From NCBI RefSeq assembly GCF_030408595.1, contig NZ_CP047080.1:2873353-2937352 (forward strand): a stretch of DNA of 64,000 nt, read 5' to 3'. The stretch comes from Corynebacterium canis. Its GTDB lineage: Bacteria; Actinomycetota; Actinomycetes; Mycobacteriales; Mycobacteriaceae. Below are positions 36,595-44,687 of the stretch, one piece after another (the stretch's first letter is position 1; each line of letters starts with the position of its first letter). The translations under genes and the position numbers were made by a program. Below the pieces are notes generated by a model. It had not been told where the DNA came from, searched no databases, and saw nothing but the letters and a program-made list of their open reading frames with translations.

Positions 36595-36608
36595 TTGTGG
36601 AACTCAGG
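36595..36608. repeat. Right terminal inverted repeat of the IS
   Basis: 14 bp; reverse complement reads CCTGAGTTCCACAA. The TGA in this repeat provides the stop codon of the truncated HNH gene reading in from the flank. Confidence 0.9.
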
Positions 36609-37845
36609 AGTAGGCCTCGTCCCGGGTGGGATGGTCGTGGCGGCCGGTAATCCCGCTTTCCAGACCTTTGACCTGCCCCGCAAGCGGACCGTTCGGCACG
36701 GTGGTTACTTCCAGGTTGTCTAGTTTCCAGGTCACCACACCAAACACATCGCTGCGCGCCATCACGTTTCTGTCGGTTTTAAAGTTGTGGTGTCGCCGAC
36801 ACAGACATTGCAGGTTCGGCAGGGTGGTCAATCCGCCCATCTCCCAATTAATAATGTGGTCGGTATCGCAGAAGCGGGCCTCCACATTGCATCCGGGGAA
36901 CCTGCAGGTTCCGTCCCGCAACATCACGAGCAGCATTTGGTCCAGCGTCGGATCATGCTCATCGAAGCATTCGGTGGCTACGGAGTCAATGCTGCGGTAG
37001 CGGAAGGAATTGGCCCGCATCAACTTTCGCCGCTGGTTGATGGTGAGCTGCCCGGTTCCATCCGCGTACACCAGCTCGACGTGATCCGCGGGCGTGAGCT
37101 CCCCGACCCCGAAGATCCGGACTTGCCGCGCCTTCTCCCGCGCCGAAAGCGTGCCACACAACCGATTCATTACCACCCGTTCTTGAGGGACCTTTTCAGA
37201 TTTCGCGTCCGCCGCGATAGTCTGCCTAGCCTCATGAGCATCCTCGGTAGCCAAGGTCACCTGCAGCACACTCACCGAAGGGTCGCTGGTGTGCAACACT
37301 TCCACCCCATAGGGCGCCTCGGGCGAATCGAAGTCCACGCGCCCGCTATTGGGGTCCTTGAAATCATCGTACAACCCGAGTCGCACCAGTTCATCGCGGA
37401 TTTTATTGCCCAACCACCGCGCGGTAGGCAAGGCTTGATTCGGCACCGTGGGCGATAAACACTCCACTAGGAAGATATCCATCTGCTCCCAGATTTCGGC
37501 GCAATCTTCATCGTCCGGAATGGCAGCCAGGTGATTCGCGAGCGTCCGCAGCATCCGATAATCCAGCAGCCCCCATGTCAGCCCCAGTTCCTTTAATCTC
37601 GGTAGCCACGCGTGCAGCAGCCAGCAGCCGCACACAATATTAGTCATGCACGCTTCCGAATAGTGCGCCGATTGCAATGCCAGCTTCCGCACGAGCCGCC
37701 GTAAGTTTGTATCTTCCCAAATCACATCTTTGGTCACCGCCAAATACGCCGCCAAGAAATCCCTATTGTGCGCGATTTCCTGGCCACCCAGAGTGTTTCC
37801 GTCATTGTGTACCAAAAAGCCCACATCGGGCCTTGCGTCTGACAT
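36604..37845 (-). CDS. DUF222/HNH endonuclease (13E12 type), truncated by the IS
   Basis: 413 residues from ATG 37845 (GGGAGGGG upstream). The long N-terminal DUF222 part (about 1-290) is followed by the HNH domain: CRFPGCNVEARFCDTDH, then NWEMGG, then LCRRHHNFKTD, so the Cys pair, both His and the Asn are intact. The reading frame ends one codon after the duplicated region, at a TGA contributed by the IS terminal repeat, losing about 65-70 C-terminal residues. Because the duplication copied the HNH end, the shortened protein keeps its complete nuclease motif and could still be active. Such genes occur in many actinobacterial copies; their role is unclear. Confidence 0.88.
   Translation of the reverse strand: MSDARPDVGFLVHNDGNTLGGQEIAHNRDFLAAYLAVTKDVIWEDTNLRRLVRKLALQSAHYSEACMTNIVCGCWLLHAWLPRLKELGLTWGLLDYRMLRTLANHLAAIPDDEDCAEIWEQMDIFLVECLSPTVPNQALPTARWLGNKIRDELVRLGLYDDFKDPNSGRVDFDSPEAPYGVEVLHTSDPSVSVLQVTLATEDAHEARQTIAADAKSEKVPQERVVMNRLCGTLSAREKARQVRIFGVGELTPADHVELVYADGTGQLTINQRRKLMRANSFRYRSIDSVATECFDEHDPTLDQMLLVMLRDGTCRFPGCNVEARFCDTDHIINWEMGGLTTLPNLQCLCRRHHNFKTDRNVMARSDVFGVVTWKLDNLEVTTVPNGPLAGQVKGLESGITGRHDHPTRDEAYS
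36609..36854. repeat. Right copy of the 246-bp target-site duplication
   Basis: Identical to 34561-34806; encodes the last part of the HNH domain in the truncated gene. Confidence 0.95.
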
Positions 37846-38196
37846 TGTTTCTCGCCCCTCCCGTGGTGAAAAGTCCACCCCCTACATTACCAGCCCGAGC
37901 AGCATACACCCAGCTCATAATACGTTTTGCCCGACTCAAAACGTTACCCCCGCGCGACGTCGTCACCTGCAATAACAACATGGGAATATGTGGCGCGCAA
38001 CCTAACCGGGAACCGTCGCATAGCCCCCTCAGCGGCGCTCAGACCGCCCTCAGGAACCCCACAGCAGCACGTTCGCAGCCACTCCCATCAAATCACCTCA
38101 ACAAGGCTGCAGAAGCGCAGAAGAGTTGCCACTGTGCAATGCGTCACATTTACATATACACAACGCCGCCCCTATTCAGGGGCGCATGACTGCCGC
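37846..38196. other. Gene-free region with hairpin after the HAD gene
   Basis: About 350 bp without a supported gene. The part near 37860-37900 holds the HNH gene leader. An inverted repeat, CGCCCCT at 38168-38174 with AGGGGCG at 38178-38184, lies just past the HAD stop and may be a weak terminator (no real U run). Confidence 0.4.
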
Positions 38197-39024
38197 CTAG
38201 AACCAGCGGCTCAGCACATCCGCAATGCCGCCGTCATTATTGGAACCGCACACCTCATCGGCAACGGCCTTTAACTTTGGGTGAGCATTCGCCATGGCGA
38301 CGCCGTGCCCCGCCCATTGCAACATCTCTAGGTCATTGGGCATATCGCCAAAGCACAATACTTCCCGCGCGGAAACCCCGATGTAATTGGCCAATTCCCC
38401 GACGCCGGTGGCCTTATTAATGCCGGGTGCGGAAACCTCCAGCAGGCCCTCGTTCATGGAATAGGTGATATGGGCCATACTGGCCGGAACCAGGGGTTTG
38501 ATCAGCGCATACAATTCGGGCGCGCTCAGGGAATCGTTTCGCAGCAGGAGTTTCACGGCCGGTTTGCTGATCACCTCGGCCTCATCGGCGTGGCCGTATT
38601 CGTCGGCGTCCCACACGTGGACATAGGAGGGGGCCACCACGAAGAGCTCTTCCTCCGGGGCAAAGGCGGATTCGCCGCAGCGTTCGACGGCGACGCCAAC
38701 CTCGGTGACTAAGCGCGCGGCGTCGATAATCCGCCGCATGACGTCGGGGCGCAGGGCGTGCTGCTGGAGGATCTGGTCACGGGCGGAATCATAAATCACG
38801 GCGCCATTGGTGCACACGCACACCGGACGCACGGTGAGCTGATCAAGCACCGGCCGCAGCCAGCGCGCGGGACGGCCCGTAGCAAGCGCCATCACGGTGC
38901 CCGCGCGGGTCATGCGAATAATGGCCTCCCGCACGGATTTGGGTATGCGCTCGGTGTCATCGATCAGCGTGCCATCAATATCGCTGGCCACCAGCAGCGG
39001 GGGCTCATTGGTTGAAATATTCAC
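38197..39024 (-). CDS. Cof-type HAD-IIB phosphatase, Rv3813c-like
   Basis: 275 residues. HAD motif I DIDGTLIDD (nucleophile Asp), motif II ALATGRP, a Lys in the KPAVKLLL region, and motif IV FGDMPNDLEMLQWAGHGVAM: the complete set of the Cof subfamily with its C2B cap. It should dephosphorylate a small phosphorylated metabolite such as a sugar phosphate or flavin precursor; the substrate cannot be read from sequence. Start overlaps the upstream plsC-like stop by 4 bp; serS, plsC and this gene form one transcription unit, an order shared with mycobacteria. Confidence 0.92.
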   Translation of the reverse strand: MNISTNEPPLLVASDIDGTLIDDTERIPKSVREAIIRMTRAGTVMALATGRPARWLRPVLDQLTVRPVCVCTNGAVIYDSARDQILQQHALRPDVMRRIIDAARLVTEVGVAVERCGESAFAPEEELFVVAPSYVHVWDADEYGHADEAEVISKPAVKLLLRNDSLSAPELYALIKPLVPASMAHITYSMNEGLLEVSAPGINKATGVGELANYIGVSAREVLCFGDMPNDLEMLQWAGHGVAMANAHPKLKAVADEVCGSNNDGGIADVLSRWF

Positions 39025-39584
39025 GCGTTTTCCTTCGACGACAATTCAGCGAGCATAGCGGCGATAGTACTGCGCAGCCCCTCGGTGCCACACTCCGGGT
39101 CAAGCGGCTCCCCCACATGAATGCGCACCACGCCGCAGCGCTGCCGCCTGGAGCCCTTGGTCCAGATACGGTGCGAACCCCAGATCGCCACGGGGATCAG
39201 TGGCACCCCCGCCTCCGCCGCGATGCGCACGGCGCCGGACTTAAAGTTCAGCAGCTGGCAATCCGAAGAAATGGTCCCCTCCGGGAACACGCCGATCAGG
39301 TGCCCCGCCTGCGCCTCCGATACCGCCCGCAGGTAGGCGGGGTGCCCGGCGGAGCGGTCCACGGGGATGTAATGCAACCAGCGCAAAACCTGCGCTAGCA
39401 CAGGGATGCGAAACAGCTCTTCCTTTGCTAGAAACCGGACGCCCCGAGCTGGGACGAAAGCGAAGTCCAGATAACCCGAATGGTTCGCCGCCAACACTGC
39501 ACCGCCGTAGGTTGGAATGTGTTCAGCCCCCGTGACAGTGACGCGAATGCCACGGAGCCGAGCGAGAATTAGCCAAGGATGCAC
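39021..39584 (-). CDS. 1-acyl-sn-glycerol-3-phosphate acyltransferase (PlsC family)
   Basis: 187 residues from GTG 39584. The acyltransferase blocks are present: NHSGYLD (the H-x4-D catalytic motif), RFLAKEELF, a Pro-Glu-Gly block (GVFPEGTISSD) and the later VPLIPVAIWG. It acylates lysophosphatidate or a related acceptor at the membrane. It is shorter at the N-terminus than most members, because a stop lies four codons upstream of the only available start, 7 bp after the serS stop. It overlaps the HAD gene by 4 bp. The acyl acceptor is not certain. Confidence 0.88.
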   Translation of the reverse strand: MHPWLILARLRGIRVTVTGAEHIPTYGGAVLAANHSGYLDFAFVPARGVRFLAKEELFRIPVLAQVLRWLHYIPVDRSAGHPAYLRAVSEAQAGHLIGVFPEGTISSDCQLLNFKSGAVRIAAEAGVPLIPVAIWGSHRIWTKGSRRQRCGVVRIHVGEPLDPECGTEGLRSTIAAMLAELSSKENA

Positions 39585-39593
39585 GCATTTACG

Positions 39594-40853
39594 TTACTTC
39601 ACGGGCTCCAAAACCTCGCGCCCGAGGAACGGTTGCAGCGCCTTGGGCACCAGCACGGAACCATCGGCCTGCTGATTGTTTTCCAGGATGGCGACCAACC
39701 AGCGCGTGGTGGCCAGCGTGCCGTTAAGGGTGGCACAGGTTTGCGTGCGGCCAGCGTCGTCGCGATACCGTACTTGAAGACGCCGCGCCTGGAACGTGGT
39801 GCAATTCGAAGTAGACGTTAGCTCGCGGTAGGTTCCCTGGGTGGGCACCCAAGCCTCAGTGTCGAACTTACGTGCAGCGGACGCGCCGAGGTCGCCGCCC
39901 GCGACGTCGATAATCCGGTAGGGAACCTCCACAGCGGCGAGCATATCGCGCTCCATATTGAGCAGGCGCTGATGCTCCGCCGCGGCCTCCTCGGGCTTGC
40001 ACCACGTAAACATTTCCACCTTGTCAAACTGGTGCACACGCAAAATGCCGCGGGTGTCCTTGCCGTGGGAGCCGGCCTCGCGGCGGAAACAGGAGGACCA
40101 ACCGGCGTAGCGCTTCGGCCCCGCGGAAAGGTCAATGATCTCGCCCTGGTGGTAGCCCGCGAGCGCCACCTCGGAGGTGCCCACCAGGTATAGGTCATCC
40201 TGTGGGAGGTAATAGATCTCGTCCGAGTGCGCGCCGAGGAAGCCCGTGCCGGACATCACCTCGGGGCGGACCAGCACCGGCGGCACCATCAACTGGAACC
40301 CATTGGCCACAGCCTTTTGCGCGGCTAGGTTCAGCATGGCCAGCTGCAGCAACGCCCCGTAGCCGGTTAGGAAGTAGAAGCGCGCGCCGCTGACCTTAGC
40401 GCCGCGTTCCATATCTATAAGGCCCAGGCTTTCGCCGAGCGCTAGGTGGTCTTTGGGCTCGAAATCAAAGCTCCGGGGTTCGCCTACGTGTTCGAGCACT
40501 ACAAAGTCGTCTTCGCCGCCGGCGGGGGCGCCTTCCACCACATTGCTCAGCAGCATCTGCAGGCGGTCAACCTCTTCCGCGGCGGCCTTTTGCGCAGCCT
40601 CCGCCTCCTTGACCTTGGCCTTCAGCTCGTTCGACCCGGCGAGCAGGGCGGGGCGTTCCTCCGGCGACGCTTGACCGATCTTTTTGCCAAATGCCTTCTG
40701 TTCCGCCCGCAGGGAATCCGCCGCCGCGATCGCCTCGCGGCGTCGCTCATCGGCTGCGATGAGTTGATCTACTAAGGCGGGGTCTTCGCCTCGGGTGACC
40801 TGCGAGGCGCGAACGGTTTCTGGGTGGTCACGAAGGAATTTGAGATCAATCAC
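39594..40853 (-). CDS. serS: Seryl-tRNA synthetase
   Basis: 419 residues. N-terminal coiled-coil arm for tRNA-Ser binding (about residues 30-105), then the class II catalytic core with motif 2 ([32 protein letters not shown] region, FRRE centre) and motif 3 ([16 protein letters not shown] area with its Arg). It charges tRNA-Ser with serine in the cytoplasm. Normal length. Divergent from farR, with about 170 bp between; first gene of a unit with the plsC-like and HAD genes. Confidence 0.97.
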   Translation of the reverse strand: MIDLKFLRDHPETVRASQVTRGEDPALVDQLIAADERRREAIAAADSLRAEQKAFGKKIGQASPEERPALLAGSNELKAKVKEAEAAQKAAAEEVDRLQMLLSNVVEGAPAGGEDDFVVLEHVGEPRSFDFEPKDHLALGESLGLIDMERGAKVSGARFYFLTGYGALLQLAMLNLAAQKAVANGFQLMVPPVLVRPEVMSGTGFLGAHSDEIYYLPQDDLYLVGTSEVALAGYHQGEIIDLSAGPKRYAGWSSCFRREAGSHGKDTRGILRVHQFDKVEMFTWCKPEEAAAEHQRLLNMERDMLAAVEVPYRIIDVAGGDLGASAARKFDTEAWVPTQGTYRELTSTSNCTTFQARRLQVRYRDDAGRTQTCATLNGTLATTRWLVAILENNQQADGSVLVPKALQPFLGREVLEPVK

Positions 40854-41025
40854 ACTCTAACCCTACCAAGCCATGTGATTTCACTTGGAAATTACCAATA
40901 CCAGTGGCCCGTAATAAGGTTATAGCCCGCGCATGAAACCCTCAGCGCATCGGCTATCCCCCTTCTCTGTGGGGAATGTACCACAATGGCGCACCTGGTT
41001 ATCACCACACGGGTAATCTGGTTGT
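40854..41025. other. serS-farR divergent promoter region
   Basis: About 170 bp. A -10-like TAATCT at 41014-41019 ends 6 nt before the farR ATG, which suggests a leaderless farR message. The serS promoter lies on the other strand. No operator recognised. Confidence 0.35.
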
Positions 41026-41802
41026 ATGGCCGAAAATCTGGTGGCGAGGCAATTAACTGACGGTTCGAAACCCAAGCATGCGCAATTGCGCGAAATCCTT
41101 GAAGAGATTTGCGCAACCCAGCTTTCCCCCGGGGACATGCTCCCCGGGGAACGCGTGTTAGAGGAAACCTACGGCGTCAGCCGTATAACGGTGCGCCGGG
41201 CGATCGGGGACCTGGTCGCGGCGGGGACGTTGAAACGCGCCCGCGGCAAGGGCACGTTTGTGGCCCCGAGCCCGCTGGTTTCGCGCCTGAACCTGGCCTC
41301 GTTTTCTTCGGAGATGTCGGCCCAGCACCTGAAGGCTTCCAGCAAGATTCTGCTTGCCGCCCGCGGGCACGCGCCGAAGGATGTGCAGAGCTTCTTCGAT
41401 TCGGATGCCGCGCACACGCATCTGCGTCGCCTGCGCCTCGGCGATGACCGCCCGTACGCCATTGACGATGGCTGGTATAACAGCACGTTCGCCCCCGGTC
41501 TGCTGGAAAATGACGTTTATAATTCCGTGTACGCGATCCTGGATAACGAGTACGGCATGCCCGTCACCGACGCCGAGCAAACCGCCACCGCCATCAATGC
41601 CGACGAGGAGACGGGGAAGCTTCTCGACGTCGAGCCGGGGACAGCGTTGTTGCGCATCGTGCGGCAGTCCTTTTCCGGCACCAAGCCGATCGAATGGTGC
41701 ACTTCCTTGTACCGGACTGATAGGTACGCCCTGAAAACTCATGTATCGCGCACAAGGGATTCAGGCCATCCGGCTACCGACTCAGCTATTAGTGGTGCAT
41801 GA
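41026..41802 (+). CDS. farR: GntR/HutC-family transcriptional regulator FarR
   Basis: 258 residues. N-terminal winged helix (about 15-85): QLREILEEICATQLSPGDMLP, GVSRITVRRAI as recognition helix, and the KGTFVA wing. The C-terminal UTRA effector domain (about 105-240) is of the HutC type. By synteny with serS it matches C. glutamicum FarR (cg3202), which is reported to regulate amino-acid metabolism genes. The effector is not known from sequence. Start ATG 41026; the next gene starts 9 bp after its stop, so they may be cotranscribed. Confidence 0.88.
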   Translation: MAENLVARQLTDGSKPKHAQLREILEEICATQLSPGDMLPGERVLEETYGVSRITVRRAIGDLVAAGTLKRARGKGTFVAPSPLVSRLNLASFSSEMSAQHLKASSKILLAARGHAPKDVQSFFDSDAAHTHLRRLRLGDDRPYAIDDGWYNSTFAPGLLENDVYNSVYAILDNEYGMPVTDAEQTATAINADEETGKLLDVEPGTALLRIVRQSFSGTKPIEWCTSLYRTDRYALKTHVSRTRDSGHPATDSAISGA

Positions 41803-41811
41803 TGGAACACG

Positions 41812-42777
41812 ATGAATACCATACGTACTGCAACGACCGTGCGCTTAACGCTGGCAGCCGCTGTTGTGGCGGTTGCCGGGTTCGCCATTACGCGATTTGC
41901 CACGCCCACGAACGAGCCTCAGTTTGAGACCCCCGATGGGGTGGCCCCGTTTACCACGGCTGATGTGGGCGCGTGCCTTACCTGGGAGATTCAAAACGGC
42001 GCCCTGAAAAACTTTGAGCAGACGGACTGCGCGCAGAAGCACCGGTTTGAGGTTTCCTACCGGGAGAATCTGGCCACCTATCCGTCGAGCGAGTTCGGTC
42101 CGAACGCGCCGTTGCCGGACGTGACCCGGCAGGCCCAGCTGCGCGAGGAGTTGTGCCGCCAGCCCACCGTCGATTATTTGCAGGGCAAGTATGACCCGAA
42201 CGGTAGGTATTCCATCGCCCCGATCCTGCCGCCCCCGGACGCGTGGAAGAATGGGGACCGCACCATGCTGTGTGGTTTGCAGGTCACCGACGATAATGGC
42301 AATTTGCAGCTCACCACCGGCCGCGCCACCGAGCAGGACCAGGCCCGCATTGCGCAGACCGGGGAGTGCGTGCGTGTCGACGCCGCGCAGGCCACCCACG
42401 TCGTCGCCTGCGACCAGCCGCACACCTACGAAGTGACCGGTGTGGTGGACCTTGCGGTGCATTTCCCCGACCATGCCCCGAGTATCGAGGAGCAGGATGC
42501 GTTCCTGAAAGACCATTGCACGCAGGTGAGCTTGGACTATATCGGCGGCGATGATGCCTTGTATAACTCCACCTTGCAGAGTTTCTGGACCACCATCCCG
42601 GTAAATTCCTGGGCCGGCGGCACGCATACCGTGAATTGTTCCTTGATTAAGGCCAACCCCGAGGGCGGTTTCGCCACGCTGAAGGGCAGCGCCAAGGGAG
42701 AGTTTTTGATTAACGACGCCCCGCCCCCGCCGCAGCCGACCCGCAACCCGCTCCGTAGCGAACGCCCCCAGCAATGA
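41812..42777 (+). CDS. Septum-formation-like secreted protein, Rv3835-like
   Basis: 321 residues. One N-terminal membrane anchor (about 10-28), then two repeats of a Cys-containing domain: GACLTWE with DCAQKHRFEVSY, and GECVRVD with CDQPHTYEVTG, the pattern of the Septum_form domain. C-terminal Pro-rich tail. The protein should sit outside the membrane; the biochemical function is unknown. The stop overlaps the metallopeptidase start by 4 bp (ATGA), and the same two-gene order (Rv3835-Rv3836) is found in mycobacteria. Confidence 0.82.
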   Translation: MNTIRTATTVRLTLAAAVVAVAGFAITRFATPTNEPQFETPDGVAPFTTADVGACLTWEIQNGALKNFEQTDCAQKHRFEVSYRENLATYPSSEFGPNAPLPDVTRQAQLREELCRQPTVDYLQGKYDPNGRYSIAPILPPPDAWKNGDRTMLCGLQVTDDNGNLQLTTGRATEQDQARIAQTGECVRVDAAQATHVVACDQPHTYEVTGVVDLAVHFPDHAPSIEEQDAFLKDHCTQVSLDYIGGDDALYNSTLQSFWTTIPVNSWAGGTHTVNCSLIKANPEGGFATLKGSAKGEFLINDAPPPPQPTRNPLRSERPQQ

Positions 42778-43121
42778 TCCAGGTCAGTGACGAACGCTTC
42801 GAAGAACTCGTGGATTTGGGCCTCGATCAAATCCCCGAGAAGTTCGTGCGCCACATGAATAATACGGTGATCCTGATCGGGACCTATCACCCCGAATCGC
42901 CCTATATCCTGGGTTTTTACGAGGGTGTGGCGTTGCCGGAGCGGACGTTTAGCAATTCCGGCCACCTTCCGGACGCCATCACGATATATAAAAACGCCCT
43001 CGAGGACATGTGCAGCACCGAGGAGGAGCTTATCGAGCAGGTCAAGATCACCGTCATCCACGAGGTGGGCCACCACTTCGGCCTGGATGACGATGACCTT
43101 CACGCCCTGGGCTGGGGCTAA
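42774..43121 (+). CDS. Minimal zincin metallopeptidase, Rv3836-like
   Basis: 115 residues, one of the smallest metallopeptidase families (Zincin_1/DUF1025 type). The zinc motif HEVGHHFGLDDDDL contains the HExxH pair and the third Asp ligand typical of the family; the upstream strand (NTVILIGTY) fits the minimal fold. No signal peptide, so it should be cytoplasmic. Substrate unknown. Translationally coupled to the septum-formation-like gene. Its stop overlaps the convergent gpmB-like stop by 4 bp. Confidence 0.88.
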   Translation: MIQVSDERFEELVDLGLDQIPEKFVRHMNNTVILIGTYHPESPYILGFYEGVALPERTFSNSGHLPDAITIYKNALEDMCSTEEELIEQVKITVIHEVGHHFGLDDDDLHALGWG

Positions 43122-43723
43122 CCCCAGCTGACCACGCCCCATTCGCCAAAGGGGCGCCCCGAGGGATCAAGGATCACGGTGCGCCCATTGGCCAGGTAGG
43201 TGTCAAAGGCGTAGTCCGCGGTGACACCGCTGGCCCAGCGCGCCACGGTACGGATGGCAGCACCGTGGCTGACCAGCACGTTTACGCCATCGCGGGAGGC
43301 CAGTTCCTCCAGCACGGGGCGGGAACGCTGCAGGACCTCCAGGTAGTTTTCCCCGCCGGGCAGCCGCGAGGCGGGGTCGCCCTCCAACCAGCCGCGGAAG
43401 GCCCGGGTGTAGGTGGCGGCGGTTTCAGGGTCGCCAAGACCATCGAGTTGGCCCGCGAAGATTTCGTGCACCCCCAGCTGGATATCCACCGGGATGTTTT
43501 TGCCGGTGGTTTCCGCATAGGCGGAGGAGAGCAGCAGGGCGGTTTGCTGGGCCCGCAGGGCGATCGAACAGTTGATGGAATTGAGGTCGTATTCGGCGAG
43601 TTCCGCACCGAGATTGGTTGCCTGCGTCCGCCCCACCTCGGTGAGTTCTGCGCCGGGCGGGCGGGTGTCTATGATCTTTGCCGCATTCGAATGCGTTTGA
43701 CCGTGACGTACCAAAATCAGCAT
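43118..43723 (-). CDS. gpmB: Histidine phosphatase family protein (GpmB-like)
   Basis: 201 residues from ATG 43723. Phosphohistidine motif RHGQTHSN at the N-terminus, Glu base in the LGVHEIFAGQLDG segment, and the second catalytic His in VLVSHGAAIRTV: a complete histidine-acid phosphatase/phosphoglycerate mutase-like set. It probably acts as a phosphatase rather than as a true mutase; the substrate is unknown. The ATG lies within the last codons of pheA (7-bp overlap), so translation is coupled. Synteny corresponds to Rv3837c-Rv3838c. Confidence 0.88.
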   Translation of the reverse strand: MLILVRHGQTHSNAAKIIDTRPPGAELTEVGRTQATNLGAELAEYDLNSINCSIALRAQQTALLLSSAYAETTGKNIPVDIQLGVHEIFAGQLDGLGDPETAATYTRAFRGWLEGDPASRLPGGENYLEVLQRSRPVLEELASRDGVNVLVSHGAAIRTVARWASGVTADYAFDTYLANGRTVILDPSGRPFGEWGVVSWG

Positions 43724-44628
43724 GAATGGTGACCTTTCCGTGCCGCATCGACCCAGGCAGCAGCTTCCGCCAAGCGATGTGTGTCCGTATGTGAAACTAC
43801 CTCTAATGTAGGCCAAGATCCCAGGTATGACAGCTGCTCGCAATGGAGGTACAGGGCCCGCAACGCCTCGGCCACGGGATCATCATCGATGTGGCCGATC
43901 AGGTCCACGTGGAAGCGGTAGGTTCCCAAACCTGTTCGAGTGGGCCGGGACTCAATGCGGGTCATATCCAACCCGCGCAAAGCGAACTCCGTAAGCGCCG
44001 CCACCAAGGAACCGGGACGGTTCGGCAGGGTGAACACTACGGCCGTGCGATCGGAACCCGTGCGGGGGGTTGGCCTGCCGGGCCTACCTACCAGCACGAA
44101 CCGGGTGCGAGCGCCCGATACATCCGCGACCCCATCGGCGAGGGTGTGCAGGCCGAAGAGCTCGGCGGCGCGGCGGGGGGCTGCCGCGGCGTCGATACGC
44201 CCCTCGGCAACGGCTTGGGCGGCGGCGGCATTGGAGGATGCGGCGATGAATTCGACGTCGGGTAGGTGCTCGGCAACCCAGCCGCGGACCTGCTGGCGCG
44301 CCACGGGATGCGTGGAAAACGTGCGCACCTCCTGCGTGCCGGGGCGCACCATAATGGAAAACGCCACCTCAATATCGGTTTCGCGGTAGATCTGCACGCC
44401 GTCCTCGGCCAGGGAGTCGAAGGTCAACGTCACCGCGCCATCGACAGAGTTTTCTATTGCCACGCAGGCGTAGTCCGCGTCCCCCGCGCGCACCGCGTCC
44501 AACGCTTCCGCGGAGCTATTCACCGGCAGCGGTGTCACCTCGTCGGGGAAGCAACCCGAGTCCGCGAAACGCCACAGCGCTTCTTCAGTGAATGTTCCGG
44601 CGGGTCCAAGATATGCGACGGTGGTCAT
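43717..44628 (-). CDS. pheA: Prephenate dehydratase
   Basis: 303 residues from ATG 44628 (MTTVAYLGPAGTFTEEA). Periplasmic-binding-like catalytic domain with the TRFVLVGR motif containing the essential Thr, then an ACT domain (about 200-280) with the ESRP element (TRIESRPTRTGLGTYRFHVD) that binds phenylalanine. It converts prephenate to phenylpyruvate in phenylalanine biosynthesis and is expected to be feedback-controlled by phenylalanine. Upstream alternative starts to 44763 would run into the divergent amidase gene. Coupled to gpmB. Confidence 0.96.
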   Translation of the reverse strand: MTTVAYLGPAGTFTEEALWRFADSGCFPDEVTPLPVNSSAEALDAVRAGDADYACVAIENSVDGAVTLTFDSLAEDGVQIYRETDIEVAFSIMVRPGTQEVRTFSTHPVARQQVRGWVAEHLPDVEFIAASSNAAAAQAVAEGRIDAAAAPRRAAELFGLHTLADGVADVSGARTRFVLVGRPGRPTPRTGSDRTAVVFTLPNRPGSLVAALTEFALRGLDMTRIESRPTRTGLGTYRFHVDLIGHIDDDPVAEALRALYLHCEQLSYLGSWPTLEVVSHTDTHRLAEAAAWVDAARKGHHSC

Positions 44629-44687
44629 GGGAATCACTTTATCGCTCGAAAGCATATGCAGGAATCCGGATAGTAGTGTGTAGTTCC

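Larger units (their letters stand above)
34807..36608 (+). mobile_element. IS1634-family insertion sequence, 1802 bp, complete
   Basis: Bounded by imperfect 14-bp inverted repeats: CCTGACTTCCACAA at 34807-34820 and its counterpart CCTGAGTTCCACAA on the minus strand at 36608-36595 (one mismatch). It encodes one transposase. A perfect 246-bp direct duplication of host DNA lies outside. Very long, variable target duplications are a reported peculiarity of IS1634 and its mycobacterial relative IS1549. Base composition is clearly richer in A and T than the surrounding genes, indicating foreign origin. The identical flanks indicate a recent insertion. It interrupts a DUF222/HNH gene. Confidence 0.95.
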
